Below, in pieces: positions 46,901-59,766 of a stretch of 64,000 nucleotides of DNA. Made by a program: the position numbers and the translations under genes. The DNA is from Ceratobasidium sp. AG-K. Taxonomy: Eukaryota > Basidiomycota > Agaricomycetes > Cantharellales > Ceratobasidiaceae. Under the pieces are notes generated by a model. The model ran no database searches. It was not told the origin of the DNA and saw nothing but the letters and a program-made list of their open reading frames with translations. Within the stretch, counting starts at the first letter, position 1. Every line of letters starts with the position of its first letter. The stretch lies in assembly GCA_037039685.1 (NCBI GenBank), contig JAWNGF010000015.1, positions 1,069,001 through 1,133,000 on the forward strand, in the 5' to 3' direction.

Positions 46901-49900
46901 GATATCCCGAGTGTTCTCTGTCAGCCATTTTTGCATGTTACGCAATTTAGTTGCCGCCGTCTGTTTGACCTGAGAGCTAGAGACCAAGTGATCTATTCCC
47001 ATGAGTTTGAACGAGAGTACGTGTTCTGGTTGGGCTAATAGTATTCCTCCTTCGCGCATACACTCAGCGTAAAGCTCCTGAAGCTGGTTGACTTGCGAGT
47101 TGTCCAATTGTACGTCTCGCGCAAACGGGAGGTAATAGATCCGCCGATGAGCAAGTCCAGACAGCCGATTAACGAGGAGATGGAACATCTGTCGCCAAAG
47201 TGGCTTTAGTACGATCACTCGCACTAGTTTTTGGGTATTTGCCAAGGTTGATGCAATAAGTGGGACGATGACCGAGGATTTTCCTTCTCCCATGTTGAGT
47301 TGAAGAGCTGTGTTTATTGAGGTTGATGGTGAGATCATTTCCCGTGCCACCTGACACTGTACCGATCGGGCTCGAAAGTTCCCGTCAATCTAAACGCAAG
47401 TTCAAAGTGCTCAATATTGATTGGCCCGGCGTATCCGTCTTTGACTCACCTGAACCAAGAGCCAGTCTGGGTCACACCTACTTGTATCAGAATTATCGCC
47501 GCTCCCAGAGTCCAGTTCGCGCAGTAGCTCCTCCACGTTACCAGACTCACACAGTCCTACCAGTTGTCGGGAACGCTGGTATTGAATAGTGGCTTTAGCG
47601 AAACCTATAAGTAGGTTATACCATTCCGTACTCGTATTGAATTGAGTGCGAGCCTTCAGAGAAAGGCGGCCGAGAAGGGTGCGAGCCGTTAGACGTGGCC
47701 AAACGCAAGCTACAGATACTATTCGCTCGATAGGAGTCCTTGGACCTAATGCACGCTTCAGCTTCTCGAACGATAATTCGAAGTGGGATTGGCAAATTTG
47801 GTTATTTTGTTCGAATAATTGCCGATGGGGAAGCTGTTCAGGTAAGGCAAGCGTGGGCTTAGAACAAAGCTCTCTCCGGCTTATATCAAGCTCGTATCCA
47901 TACTGACGATCCAACGGAATTTTGCTTTTTTGGAACTCGTTGAATAAACCAGCAAGGCGAGACGTCTCGACTGGGACACCTGTCTGACCTAACAAATCAA
48001 TCCTAGGTAATATCGCCGCGTCTTCCCACTCAGGGCACAACCTAGAGCTCAGGATGAAGCCGAGGGAGGGTGGGTTGTTGGTGGCGCAACGTACACGTTG
48101 GCTCGATTCGTATTTGTCAATCTGCCTGAGGACCATGATTCTGCTAACCTGCGGATCCGCCGAGCGAGGACGAGAGGACAATATTTGCTCGACCGCCTGA
48201 AAGTGGGTTCGAAGTTTGATATTCCTCGAACAGCTCTCGAAGTAGTCTTTGACCTGTCTGGTGCATGATTGGACGTCAAACCACACGGAGCAAGGTTCGG
48301 ACGCAGGAGGGCTCTCCGGGTCGATGGACGGCCACTGGTTCAGGTAGAGAAGAGCCATCGAATGGTGGTACCCCGAGGTGCGTTGGTTATACTCCTGTTG
48401 TTTCCTAGCCTTGAACTGTTTCTTGCTCTCGCCTGCTGGCCTGCCCCAGTGTGCCACCGGCGTGTATTCGATCCCTCGCGCGTTAGATGCCACAATGCTT
48501 TGAATACGCGAGAGAAGCGGTGCGTATCCGTCCTGCTGGAGTTGGAATACTGGATATGGAGGGGGGTCCAAGCGAAAGAAAGCAGGGTTTGCTGCAAAAG
48601 CGATTAACACCGGTAAGTCTTTTAAAGGGAAGTGTTGGCCAAATACAATGGTTGCTAGGCAAAAACATAGTTTGTAAATGTCATCGCGGATACTGGCCTC
48701 GCGAATTAGATTGTACATTGTGATCCAAGCTTCGCCCAAGGAGAGATGGAGCCATTTGGGGTCATATGTTAAGACTAGGTCTTCGAAAGCCCCAGTTAAT
48801 GCCCCCCAGGATTCGGCTTGAGATACGAGGCTGAATGGTTTACTAACCGGTAGACTCTTACTGCGGATGAGAAGTGGGAATGTACATGCGGCTGATTGAC
48901 TATCCAAGCCCCACTCTAAAGAAAGTCGCTCGCCTATAATACTAGAGTGATCTGAACGATATGAACTCGGATCCGGGCTCTGAATCGCTAAATTGGAGTC
49001 TGACGGATAGAAGGGTGTAGCACGTCGTGCGGCACGTTTGAGCAAAGCCTCCTTGGTTGAAATAACATAGTTTCTAGCCTCGAATCCCAGCGGAAAGAAA
49101 AGCTGTAGCGTATCTGAGCGACGAAGTATTGCTGCTGAAGCTATGCTAAATCCATGATGTTGTGAAAGGGCAGGTATATTTCTCCACGATGTTGTCTGCA
49201 TGCGTGTGAGGTGTATAGGATAATATTCGCGCTTTGGAGTGAGGCAACCAATAAGTCGAAGTAGTATCGCTTGCTCTTCGTCAATCTGTTCAAAAGATGA
49301 AGTCGCGGGCTCTGTTAGCTCATAAAGGGCCTCCTCCGTCCCTGTACGTCCAGTAAGACTATCCGGAAGACAATGGCTCGTGAGCGCATGTAAATAAATT
49401 TTGAATAGCCGACTCGTAAGCCCAGTGTCGCTTGCAAGATATCCCAAGTCAGTCTCTACTTGGTACCGATGGAAGCGAACAGAGCGATCGGATCCCGTAT
49501 CAATTGCAACCAGAACGTGATGATGATGGCTAGAAGCTGAAACCTCACCGTGGGGTATAAGTACACTTCGGGATCGGGATGTTGATCGTGCCGCTCCCAG
49601 CTTGTTGCAAAGCACCAATTGGTTCTGAAGCCCAAACAAAGTTCCTGTCGATTGATCTGTGTCGACGATCAGCCCACGAAAGTTATACGATTCAACTTTC
49701 ATATCTTCGTTGATGAAAAATTGCAGCTTCATCCTTGGGAGAGTCATCCAGACCCTGGATTGCGTGGATCGGCTCACGTGAAGATAGCGGGAAGACTCGA
49801 GAGGGGCAAGCCAAGCCGATGCCAATCGGAACAATGGACTGTGGATATCCACTAAAACCGATCCGTTCTCTAAGTTTTCCATCAGCGATTTGCCCCAGCG

Positions 49901-52900
49901 GTTAAATGTAATTAGCCACTGGCAATGATCGCGCGACCAGGGGCGTGAGAGAGGGCGAAACTCGACATTACTTGATTGCAAGTCCACCCAGTGGTGATAG
50001 TCGGTTGAGAAGAATTCGGGAAAATCGGCATAAAGCTCTGAATGAGGTACTAGTTGAAGCGTTCGACCCTCCTTGCGCGCTTGAATTATCAACTGATTCT
50101 TGGGTTTGTCCAAGGCAAACAATACCTGGGATGTCGACAATTTAATAGCAAGGAGGTGCTGGAAAGGCGCTTCACTTACTTGGTAACCACATACGCAATC
50201 GCGAGTTGCAAACTCCATCCCCCCAATATTTGCAGGTACAACATACAGTACTTTCTAAAGAGTTACTTTTAGTAGCAACCTGGCATTTGCATGTTACAAG
50301 CATACCTCGCCAAATAACCGAATATAAACAGGGTCCTCATAATACGATCGAGGAAGCCGGCCCAAGGGTGCCCCATCAATGAGAAGTCGGCCATTGAGTA
50401 GGTTAAAGTGAATAACCTGAGATCTAGCTACTCCATCTGCGAGTGTGGTCGTACAGGTCCAGTATTTATTTGGCCCAGCGAACAAATTCCATCCCTGGGG
50501 ACTATGCTTGAAGCCCGGCCATACGCGGGACAACGGGGCAGAGAGTATATGCTTATCCCGACCCAATAATTGCCGTACATAGGGAGCAACTTGGTGAGCA
50601 AGTCGATACTCACGACACAAGCGTATCCTAAAGTCTGCTCGCGCGGCGTCCACATCTGATGGCTGGTTGTCGTACAGCATGGTGGCCGAATTGATTAATG
50701 CCGTCAAGTCTTCCTGAGTCTTGAGGAGGTTTGACAAATGATTACGCCCTACATTAAACGTGGAGCGACATGTGATTGCTATCTCGCAAATCAGATACTG
50801 ATATTCGGCGACGTTGGACTTGGTCCCTGATTCGTGAAGTTTAATCTGAAGCTCAGATAACCACTTGGATGCCACTTGACGAGCCGTGCGAAGTAGCTCA
50901 TATGCGGTTTCGTCCTCGATGCAGTTCGATGACGCAAGTAGGCGCGTAACAAGGAGTACTGAGTATGGTTGTAATCAATCAGCACTTTTGCATATACGCG
51001 TATTCGTACGTACCGACAACAGAGAGGGAGTTCGCCTCCAGCCAATTTCCTTGTACTCGTTCGAGGAGACGGAAACATTGGTTGATAAGGAGCTCTCTGA
51101 AACGGGGCTCCTCAAGCTCCAAGTGCCATTCGCGGATAGGTGAATCCTCAGCCAGCGGACCGATTTGCCAAGCAGCCATAGTATGTAGTAGACCGACTTC
51201 CGCGCGGTTAAATGACAAGATATTTTCCTCCAATCCTCGTACGATATTGAGCCATTGAAGGCGTGGTCCACTTCGTAGGGTCCCATAGGCAATATGCTCG
51301 TGAAGACTCAGAGTCTTGGGACAGTCATGCTGATCCGCAATGACCTGATTGGACGTATGTGCTGTACCCTCCACGGCATAGCTTAAATGCTGATATAGGC
51401 TAGGTTTGGGAATCTTCATTGTACCGTATTGAGCGAAACTTAGTCTGTTGAACGGGCCCGCAGCTGAGATTCGGCCGGTTTGATCATATAATTGGAAGCT
51501 TAGGCCGTTATTAACACAAACGGAGGCGCGATTGGCGGGGATCGTGACTTTCGAGTAATGCGCCCGGTTAAAGGATTTTGTCAAAGACGCTAGAATAATC
51601 CGTGCCTGAGTTGTATCCGAGCTGCCTCGCCAGCGTTGAAGGCCATTGTAGCTTTCTACGGTTCCCTTGATTGAGAGTGTGCCTTTTTTACCCGACTCCG
51701 TAGCGAGATCCCACACGATCTTGTACGTGATGTCTCGCCAGATAGTGAAGAACTCGGGTCGTTGGAGTTCGAATACGACAGTTTCGGCTTCTTCCCGGTT
51801 TGTTGGTAATGGCCACTCGTGAGGCGAAATCTGCATCCCTCGAATCTGCTTCTCCAACTTGCAGCGCTTGCACGATTTCACGTGTTTCATTGGCTGGGAT
51901 TGCCCCGTGTTGGGCTTCGACGAGCAATTCTGGTCAGGGACATACTCGTGCTCCATTTGCTCCGCCTGCCTAGATAACTGTGTACTTTGCCGATTCTTGT
52001 CCTCAAGCTCCGTGATTTTCTGTTGCCTCGCTTCCTGCGCTGATGCTTCGATGTTAGACTTCAGAGCCTGGAGAGCTGAGGTTTGCCGAAAGTATTGGAC
52101 TCCAAAGCAGTTAACATCCCACTTGTTGGAAAAGGCGGAGCTGTTTTCTGGTCGTGTCCCTTCCTGCCGGCGGCGGATATACAGTTGAATAAGACGGGCC
52201 TGTTCCAAATGCCGTGACGAACAGAGGAGGAGCGGATCAAGGATGCTTGATGGTATTTCCGGGGAGAATCGAAGTAACAGACTGCAGGCAGACGTTGCAA
52301 GTTGGTCAATGGCTACCCACAGCGCCATCACCGTTAGGATCATGATTGACTGGTCTGCGATATCAACGACGTAGTGGGAGCGTGCAGCAGAGAGATACTG
52401 CTGAAAGCATGAATAAATGATCCGGCAGGCCGTTTCCGCATTAGACAGGTTTCGATCCACCCATTTCTTTAAGTTTTCGTGCACGTAGGATTCAAAGTCA
52501 AACAACGCCATGTGTTTATGTCTAGAAAATGTGCGATCCAAACCACCTTCGGCGTATTCGCTGAGATCTTGAACTTTATCCAGACGAGAAGAATCGCCTG
52601 GCGTAAAGGCGGATGGCACAATTCGGTTATTACGACCTCGGAGAATTTCGTCGAGGTAAGCACGAGAATTGGGCAGCGTAATATTAGTTGCAGCGTCCAA
52701 GTCAAATTCCGATGGATCCCATTCTTGCGATCGGGCCTGTTGTTCCTGCACAACGGTCCATCGTTCTTGAAGGATATCCTGGGACCCTTCTGCAGCGGCC
52801 CGCGCAGCTTCCACAATAAATGCGGGAGCAGAATCCTGAATCTTGAGCAGCCGCCTTGCCAGCTTCGCTCGCATCATGAACAGCACTTCACTTGAAAAGG

Positions 52901-53800
52901 GCTTGCTGAATCGATTTAGACACTGGGTGATAAGCAGTGCATGGTGATAGACCATGAAATGCTTGTACAGTAGTGTCGAATCCAGTGAAATTTGAAGCGC
53001 AACACGGATAATTAGCCAGATAGGAGAACGGCGCCAAGGGTTACGTGCGTCCTTCCATAATACTTCATCTGCTATACGTTTGACGATTCGCGGTGGGCAG
53101 AATACGGTACCCATTCCTCCCAAGATACCTAGGAACAACTGGGTGAAATAGTTGGGATCCGTGGTCTCCCGGGTCTCGCGAACAGTAGAGCCGGCCTTGT
53201 GTGTGGTGGCGACCGCCTCCTCGAAACTCTTGGTGTCTGATTGTTCGAGAAAATTTGCAAGCTCTCGAATGAATTCGGGATCGCCGGCGATAGATTCGGG
53301 GATCTCGACCGCTGGACCAGGATATCGCAATGCTAATTTCCCTGGATTTGACATTACATCTTCTGCTGGGGCTTGCACCTCGAAGATTGTAAAAAATGTC
53401 GATGTGGGGCCCTTTCGAACAATTATAGCTGCATTCTGAGCGCGTATGTAGAGAGTCAAAACATCTGTGGATGGTTTTAGCATGCATGGGAGCTACAGGA
53501 TGCATACCTACCATGAGTATCCATGTGAAGCATATCGCGGGTTAAGCTTGCTTTGTTGAGTGGGACTTGCAGGTGCGACGCAAGGCCCTCGAGCATACGG
53601 CTCATGCGATCCCACCGCAGTCTGTTGGCGGGGTCGTCTTCTTTGTATCCGCGAATTGAATTGATAGTCGACTGCGTGATGAGCAAGTCAACCTGCTGAC
53701 TGGAGTATTCGTCGAGCTCGGATTGCGGCAGCCGCAGTGGTAAGAAAACATTGTAAACTAAGTGATTGAACGCCTCTATTTTTGACAGGTTTCCAACCAT
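43983..53800 (-). CDS. Giant DUF3638/DUF3645 protein
   Basis: About 9 exons, roughly 3,100 residues. Starts at 53800 (MVGNLSKIEAFNHLVYNVFL). Exon 2 runs from 53464 to about 51013; then pieces at about 50970-50309 and 50240-47452 (a 54-nt in-frame intron inside CGYQ/VLFAL is likely), 47390-46345, 46290-45405, 45350-44067, and a short last exon ending at 43983. The hallmark of the DUF3638 family, LQLNMGEGKSSVIVPLIAST, lies about residue 2085 and resembles a P-loop. It is followed by LLAQPEHVLSFKLMGIDHL, DESDEILHVRYQLVYTVG, and the DUF3645 region with AEFGHPDVAVLLTCLSYYYK. A CxxC pair (KSCKRCKLEKQ) is seen near 51870. The biochemical role of the family is not established to my knowledge. The junction at 46346 uses a GC donor. 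Confidence 0.85.
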
Positions 53801-54304
53801 CTTGCTGGAGATAGTGGTAGAAAGTTGAGCGTGAGATTCGGGGGGATCATTTATAGAAGCGCCGTGGATCCAGTGGCAACTCCCTGACTAATCGGTATGA
53901 CCCCCTTTGTGCAACAAGCTAAACAACACGCCCCACTTGGAAATGTATGCGGTAGCGTAACGAAGGCAAAGCTGAAGTATGTGTGATAGTTCGTATGAAA
54001 GAACTACAAAAATAATTGCCACATGATGCATTCGGACAGTGCAGATCCCCCATGGAGACTGTCCGACGCGGGACGAAGTTTTTAATGTGGTGCACGCCCT
54101 AAATAGAATACGGCATGAGTCTCAACCCCACGAAACCGGATCCGAAATGAAGGAAAAAAATTAAATATGGTCGTATCAAGATTATACATGTGATACTCGA
54201 GCTCGGGGAGACGCGTCAAACAATTACCAGCAGAAGCGTTGCAGAACTGATTTCATTCAGTTTACATGAGGCAGGTATGTACCAGTCGAATTACTCACCA
54301 AGAC
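53801..54304. other. Intergenic region
   Basis: Promoter side of the DUF3638 gene and 3' flank of the glycine-zipper gene. No gene. Confidence 0.5.
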
Positions 54305-54858
54305 TTATTTCTTGAAAAATCCCCAAGTCAACAAGGTCCCCAACTCTTTGACCACCATTCCCGCCCCATATAATATGGAGCCTGCAGCGAACAGGGTACC
54401 ACCTACGATACCACCAACCAATATGAATGGGGTAGCAATCAGTATACCGAGTCCTTTAGCAAGGGGCATTAGTATATGCTCCCTCTGGTCTGGGTTCGCC
54501 TTTTCGAACTCCTCGGCTCGCTGATACCAGTGACGACGTGTCTCTTGGTCTGGGTAGGCATCGCCAACGTTGCGCATTGCGATAGGTATTTGGCGATCGA
54601 TCTGACCGAGCTCATCGTTGTTGGACTGGCGAAGAAGTTGGGTGCGTCGATCGAGTAGAGCTTGAAGAGAACGTAGAGCCCCTCTGACATTCTCCTCTTG
54701 CGGGTTATAATCCGGTGGTGGAGCACCGGCATCCATCGCGTGGGCAAGGTCGGGAGGAGCGTTATTTTCGGATCCTGCAGACCAATCGCAAACCAGGGAT
54801 TAAAAAGGCTCTTTATTAGCTCCCGGAGCTCGAAAGTATTCGGCAAACACTCACCCAT
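54305..54858 (-). CDS. Small glycine-zipper membrane protein (module copy 1)
   Basis: Two exons: 54858-54855 (ATGG) and 54774-54305, joined as MGSENNAPPDLAHAMDAGAP; a start inside exon 2 at 54736 is the alternative. The soluble N-terminal part is helical (NVRGALRSLQALLDRRTQLL, then DELGQIDRQIPIAMRNVGDA and RRHWYQRAEEFEKANPDQRE). The C-terminal half is one long hydrophobic, glycine-rich segment, LVGGIVGGTLFAAGSILYGA, with GxxxG-type spacing, ending TWGFFKK. Such glycine zippers pack membrane helices and occur in some pore-forming or membrane-disturbing proteins; here this is structural inference only. The copy at 60120-60545 is very similar. No known domain is recognised. Confidence 0.75.
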
Positions 54859-55368
54859 AATGCGAGAAACTGTTCTCCCAGGCAAGACCAGGCGCGAGGG
54901 GAGAGGCTAAATTGTGAGCAACACCGACAATAACTCGGACGCACAAAATATACGAACCTTGAGAGCTACGATGCCTCGATTCAAGCTTATAAGGCCGCGG
55001 AAAAGTGGTCGCACGCAAAGAAGGCCGCAGGGGCCGGAATGAAGTCACTACGTGACGTTGTTTTTGTCGGCACGCCCCGTGAGCCACGCCTCATCATTCC
55101 GCGGTTCCGATAGCCGCCTGACCAATTATACTGAATTTGTCCAACAACTTAGCGCCACCCGACCCAACGCAATCGCTTCGGCTCGATCTCCAATAAACTT
55201 TGGAAGCGATTAGACAATCCCGATGACCGAGAAACACGGCCCATTGAGGGCATTCAGTTGATAGTCTGGTACAAATACGATCTAAACCTAACACGCAGCC
55301 AAAACGTCATTATGTCATCAACGGGCAATACCCGGCGTTTCCCATTTCTTTACTTCGAGCTGTGTGTC
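54859..55368. other. Intergenic region
   Basis: Promoter side of the glycine-zipper gene; the stretch is partly alignable with 60546-61176. No gene. Confidence 0.45.
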
Positions 55369-56867
55369 CTATATAACTCGTGTAACGGATCCGACAAACG
55401 CAATGAAGGCCCATGCCAGGAGTGCCTGAGGAGTAGCATTGCGTATTGCGATTCGCTGGACGTCATAGTCCGGTTTCTCCCAGTTCTGGAAATAAACCGA
55501 CTGCGTATATGCGGTCTTAATTTCGAAACGCAAAGCACGGTTCAATAACGACAATAACGTACCGCATCCGCAGCGTGGCTACCTAGATTCTGTGATTCTG
55601 TGACAAGATGATGGCCGTACGCCGCAGCTGAGAGGGACAGTAGAGTTGAGAGTATAGTAGGCAGCTTAGTCTTGTAATCGTCGAGTAAGAGTAGAGAAGC
55701 GCTATGTTTAATCAAGGTTAGCATCGATTTGCTTATTTTGGATATATCATCATACATGACCAATGTGCTGGCCTGTTCACTCAGCCGTTAGACAACATAC
55801 TCGTATTAACCCATGGTCGACTCACGAATTTGATGACTTGCTGCCACTCGGTCTCATTCTTTGCTTTAAACTGCCTCCATTCGCCTACATAAGCTACGCG
55901 GCCTGCCCAAGCACGCGAGCACCTGGCCAAGTTCCTCTCCGCGGCTCCTAACATAATTAGCGCTATGATTTTTCTCATTGCTGTAAACGCCGGAGGGTTG
56001 TTCGACAAGGCCATAAATCGATCGAGACACGCGTCTATGGAACCATAGTTGTTGATCGCTCGCGCATGCCAGACCATGTTCCAGATACGTGCTTTAGGCG
56101 TGGCTTTAGTCGCGACGAGAAATAATTATTTGCGCTGCGGTCGTACCCACCAACTGTGTAGGTTTGGTGTTCGTCAATATTCTTGTCATTAAATGCGCTT
56201 AAAATGCGTAAAAATTCCTGAATCTGATCGTAAGAAAATGGCGATGTCGACCCATCTGACGTAGCAGAATCTACGGAAGCACTGAGAGCTAGCCAGGTTT
56301 AGTTATGAAATGGCGTACCAATTGCCAAGCTAGACAAGACGTTCTTTAGTCGAGTTACACTATCCGCGCTTACATGACGAGATCCAGGTATAGCTTCCAT
56401 ATGACCCCAGTATTCCTCGGATAACATATTCTTGGCACGAGATTCAGTCAAACCAAGTATCCCGTCTGGGCGGTGGTCGCCGATCCAAATAACGGTTTCA
56501 TCAGAATGAGCTGCAACATAGTACTCAACAACAGATCGTTGTTGCCTGAGAAACACAGTTACATCGGAGAGGCCTAATTTGGAGCACTGGCCCAGGATAT
56601 CGTTTCCAGCGCTCCGGAGGTTAACTAGGATAGGATGATCGGAGACCAATTGTTTATGGGTGTAAACAACGCCGCCTTCTGGGTGAATTAGCCTTGCCTG
56701 AACGGGAGATCGATCGGCATGATCGGGTTCGGCCGTGCGGGATCGAACCTGGCATTGAACTGGGACGTCCTTGTGCACTGGGCTGTCTTGTACGCAACTT
56801 TCTCATAGAAAGTAAGAGCGTTGTATATTCGAATGGCATTATACTGACCAGAAACTGAATCGGTCAT
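55369..56867 (-). CDS. HPEG-containing membrane protein (module copy 1)
   Basis: Five or six exons on the minus strand. The N-terminus (ATG at 56867) and its first junction are uncertain. The main exon (to 56320) has RLIHPEGGVVYTHKQLVSDH, then VTVFLRQQRSVVEYYVAAHS, VIWIGDHRPDGILGL and EEYWGHMEAIPGSRHV. Further exons read SDGSTSPFSYDQIQEFL, then RIWNMVWHARAINNYGSIDA, AERNLARCSRAWAGRVAYVG, SASLLLLDDYKTKLPTILST with a hydrophobic LSTLLSLSAAAYG, and finally NWEKPDYDVQRIAIRNA and LAWAFIAFVGSVTRVI. The HPEG...YYF/YYV...EYW arrangement is common in Agaricomycete proteins of unknown function and loosely recalls a WW domain. A membrane location is suggested by the C-terminal hydrophobic segments. It is transcribed toward the glycine-zipper gene and away from the caspase-like gene. 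Confidence 0.65.
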
Positions 56868-57562
56868 ACTGGCTTGGGAGAATTGGCTTCAGCAGGGGTG
56901 GCAATGGTGTGAGCTCGTCATCTGCTTTCATAGTATAGAACACTAGAAACTATATACTAACGACTGAGGATGGTATTGTGGGGTAGAGGAACCGATGAAT
57001 TGCAAGTTAAATACCTGTACCATCGCCCATCCACAGCCGGATCTAACGCGATGGGGGGGGGGGGGAAAGCCACTCATACTTGACAACAATATCTTAGCAG
57101 GTCGCTTCAAGCGTCTTGAATAACGGGATAGTAGCCAGGTGCTACAAGGGGGCACGCTTCTGTCATTCAATCCTCAGTGGCTCTCTGCCGTTGCGGTGGT
57201 GAAGTATACAATACGCCCGTCTCGTAGCATTGAGATGCATTTACCAGCAATTAGGGGTTGCTCCCAGCGCCCTTCAATGGATTCCGAGACGTCGAGGGAT
57301 GCTCTGGAGCGCCAAAGGAGTCAATTGAGCTTCGTTGGTGCTGAGCAAGACCACCCTATCAACCGGATCGGGTGGCATTGGAAGCGCCATGATGATCATA
57401 ATGACGTCATGCGCTGTCGCACTGTCCACACTCCACAAGAGGCGATGCATCTCGATTTATGTCGGGACACTGCACCGACCCCTGCGACTGCGCGCGCTTG
57501 ACAGCACGCCTCGCGGAGCTATTAAATCCACGAGCCACCAACTGCTACAATGATAAACTCCG
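56868..57562. other. Divergent intergenic region
   Basis: Lies between the HPEG gene and the caspase-like gene. Holds a run of 13 G at 57053-57065. A plus frame at 57139-57501 (120 codons) has no recognisable feature; it could be an unrecognised 5' part of the caspase-like gene. Confidence 0.4.
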
Positions 57563-59465
57563 ATGAAACTGCCGTTTCCTCGAGCTCGCCTTTTGGTTGA
57601 TCCACAATCTCCAAGTACGGTGCACAACACTTCCAACGATGGCTTTGGATCTCCAACTACGCCAACTGGTCGGTTTGCGCAACCTGCCACGTCAGCTAAC
57701 TTTGGACTACGCGCCTATGGGCCCAGGACAGCGCCAACCTTCAACACGAGTTTTCGAACAACCCTTTCTAGGAACGGTGGGATGGGCCACTTCCGCTCGG
57801 CATGTGAGTAATCTCCGCCGCTCCCCCTATCAACCTAGAGATTGACATTGATCGTCCCAGTGGCTGCAGCGACGCTTACCGGCCTAGCAGGAACCCATGA
57901 GTTTCCACTGATTGCGGTAGCTGCGGGCACTGCTCTTGGCGAATTGTTGTCTCGGAGACGAGACGAGGAACGCCGGGATAGTGAGAGGGTTGCCCTGACA
58001 CAAAGGTACGCCTAAAAGTAACCAAAGGTGGCATCTACCCTAATATTAGCTCGGCGAGTTTAGCACCCCTTTATCTGAGGAGGACGCGACTCGGGCAGAG
58101 GCAGACGACCGGCACCAACGAGACGAAGCAAAGGAACTCGCCACGGAACTCACAGACCCCAGCGCTCAAGTTGAATCGCCTCAGCCCTCTGAAGTGGATT
58201 CCCAGTGTGATTGGGTTTTGATAACCAATGCTGCTGGTGATTTGATCGATCCTACGGAGGCGTCCAATTCTCCCCTCGATACAATTCGACCGCTTATCTG
58301 GATAGATGCGCCCTCTTATGGCCAACCTGGTGGTAAGTGACTCGGATATACTCATCGAAAAATATCTAAGCCCTGCTACAAATAATCAGGCGTCTTACGG
58401 AAAGACTATGCTTATAGACCGCCGAGCAACCTTGCCAGCCCACCAAGCCACAATCCACCACCTCAAGCCCAATTGACTTTGCAGTCGTCATCTTCGGTTC
58501 TCTCTCTTGCTACAGCTCAAACGCGTTTGTCGCATCGACCTTCAATGGTCAGCATCCGCAGTGGGCGATATGGGTCGTTTCCACGGAGTGGATCCCCCAC
58601 GCCAATGCTTCCGCATCGGCAACTCTCGCTTCCAAGGCAAAGGCCGTCGGCCCTTCGCGTATCCATTGCTGCCGAGCCTCATCCCAGGTTGAACAATGAT
58701 GTCCGTCGAGCCATCCCCGATCAAAGATCCCGGACCCTGGACGCGCTCGAAGAAGCCACTGATCTCACTCCGACTTCAGCCTACCGTACCACCAGACGAC
58801 TCCTCATTATCGGGAGCAACTACGATTCGGAAACCCGCCAAACGGATACCGCATTTTCGATCGAGACGCTCTTGGGAGTCGACAACGACATTGCGTTGCT
58901 CTGGGAAGCATTCACAGAGCGGGGATACGAGGTCGTGCTACACGACAGGAACGACTATGATCGCGGAGAAGTTCTCGAATGTGTGGGGGCCTTTGTTGGT
59001 GACGCTAGGTGTGGTGACATTCGGGCGATTGCTTTCATTGGGCACGGGTACTCCGCATCCAATGGGACAGTAATGCTCATCCCGCCCTATTGCCCAACCA
59101 CCGATGATGCAATTCCACGGGACGATTGGGAAAACAATATTCGAAACCACTCGAAACAAGGCTCGATTGTATTTTCAATCATGGCACACTGTTTTTCGGG
59201 CGACTTTATACAGCAGGTGCATGACTGTCGAACGTGGGTAAACCAGGATGGCGCCCCCCAATTCTCCTCCCAAAGCGTTGATAAATCAATCTTCATCACG
59301 TTTACGTCCTCGACCAAAGACCAGTTTTCTTTCGAGTCGACCGTCGAGCGTCGGGCCGAGGCTGGAGCCCAAGATCACTTTTTATATGCTCTAGCCATGA
59401 CAATAAGGGCTACTCAAGTTTGCACCTGGGAATCGTTTTTTTGCGACTTTCAAGTACAACTTTGA
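57563..59465 (+). CDS. Caspase-like protease (peptidase C14), copy 1
   Basis: Four exons: 57563-57803, 57861-58006, 58064-58332 and 58390-59465. The N-terminal region is low complexity and probably disordered, with a short hydrophobic stretch (EFPLIAVAAGTALGELL). The caspase fold starts at RRLLIIGSNYDSETRQTDTA. The catalytic His lies in IAFIGHGYSA and the Cys in SIMAHCFSGDFI, the p20-like part of metacaspase or paracaspase-like peptidases; the residues before the Cys (AH) differ from the DxC context common in metacaspases. The frame stops at 59465 just after a run of seven T at 59436-59442. One base fewer would continue the frame as FKYNFDRARSNASWADGYDS and on to a donor near 59618, so there is a frameshift or a sequence error. 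Function is likely proteolytic, perhaps in regulated cell death; this is inference. Confidence 0.75.
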
Positions 59466-59766
59466 TAGAGCGCGGTCGAACGCCTCTTGGGCGGATGGGT
59501 ACGATTCCGACAGCACTATGCAAGAAGAACTGCCAATTACTTCGGCGAGTCAGCGCGCATATATTTGGAGAATGGCGAACCTACAAGACCCTAGGTTTAG
59601 TGCATCGGAGGTTTTGGTAAGTGGACTTAGTGATCATGTCGTACTGTGGCTGACGATGCTTGCGACGATGATAGGATTATTCTCGCGTGTTTTTAGTGCC
59701 GGTTTCCGCTTAGAAGGAAATAATGTGGGGGCACTTGTATATTATTCGCTATTTTTCCGGTTATGA
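59466..59766 (+). other. Frame-shifted 3' continuation of the caspase-like gene
   Basis: Read in the next frame, this stretch gives FKYNFDRARSNASWADGYDS, then ITSASQRAYIWRMANLQDPR and FSASEVL, followed by either a GTAAGT donor at about 59619 or read-through with a hydrophobic end to a stop at 59766. The coding character suggests it is the real C-terminus of the protease. Confidence 0.55.

Noticed and set aside
57139..57501. 120-codon plus frame upstream of the caspase-like gene
   Set aside because: No recognisable motif and no counterpart in the second module copy. It could be a missed 5' exon, but there is no splice evidence.
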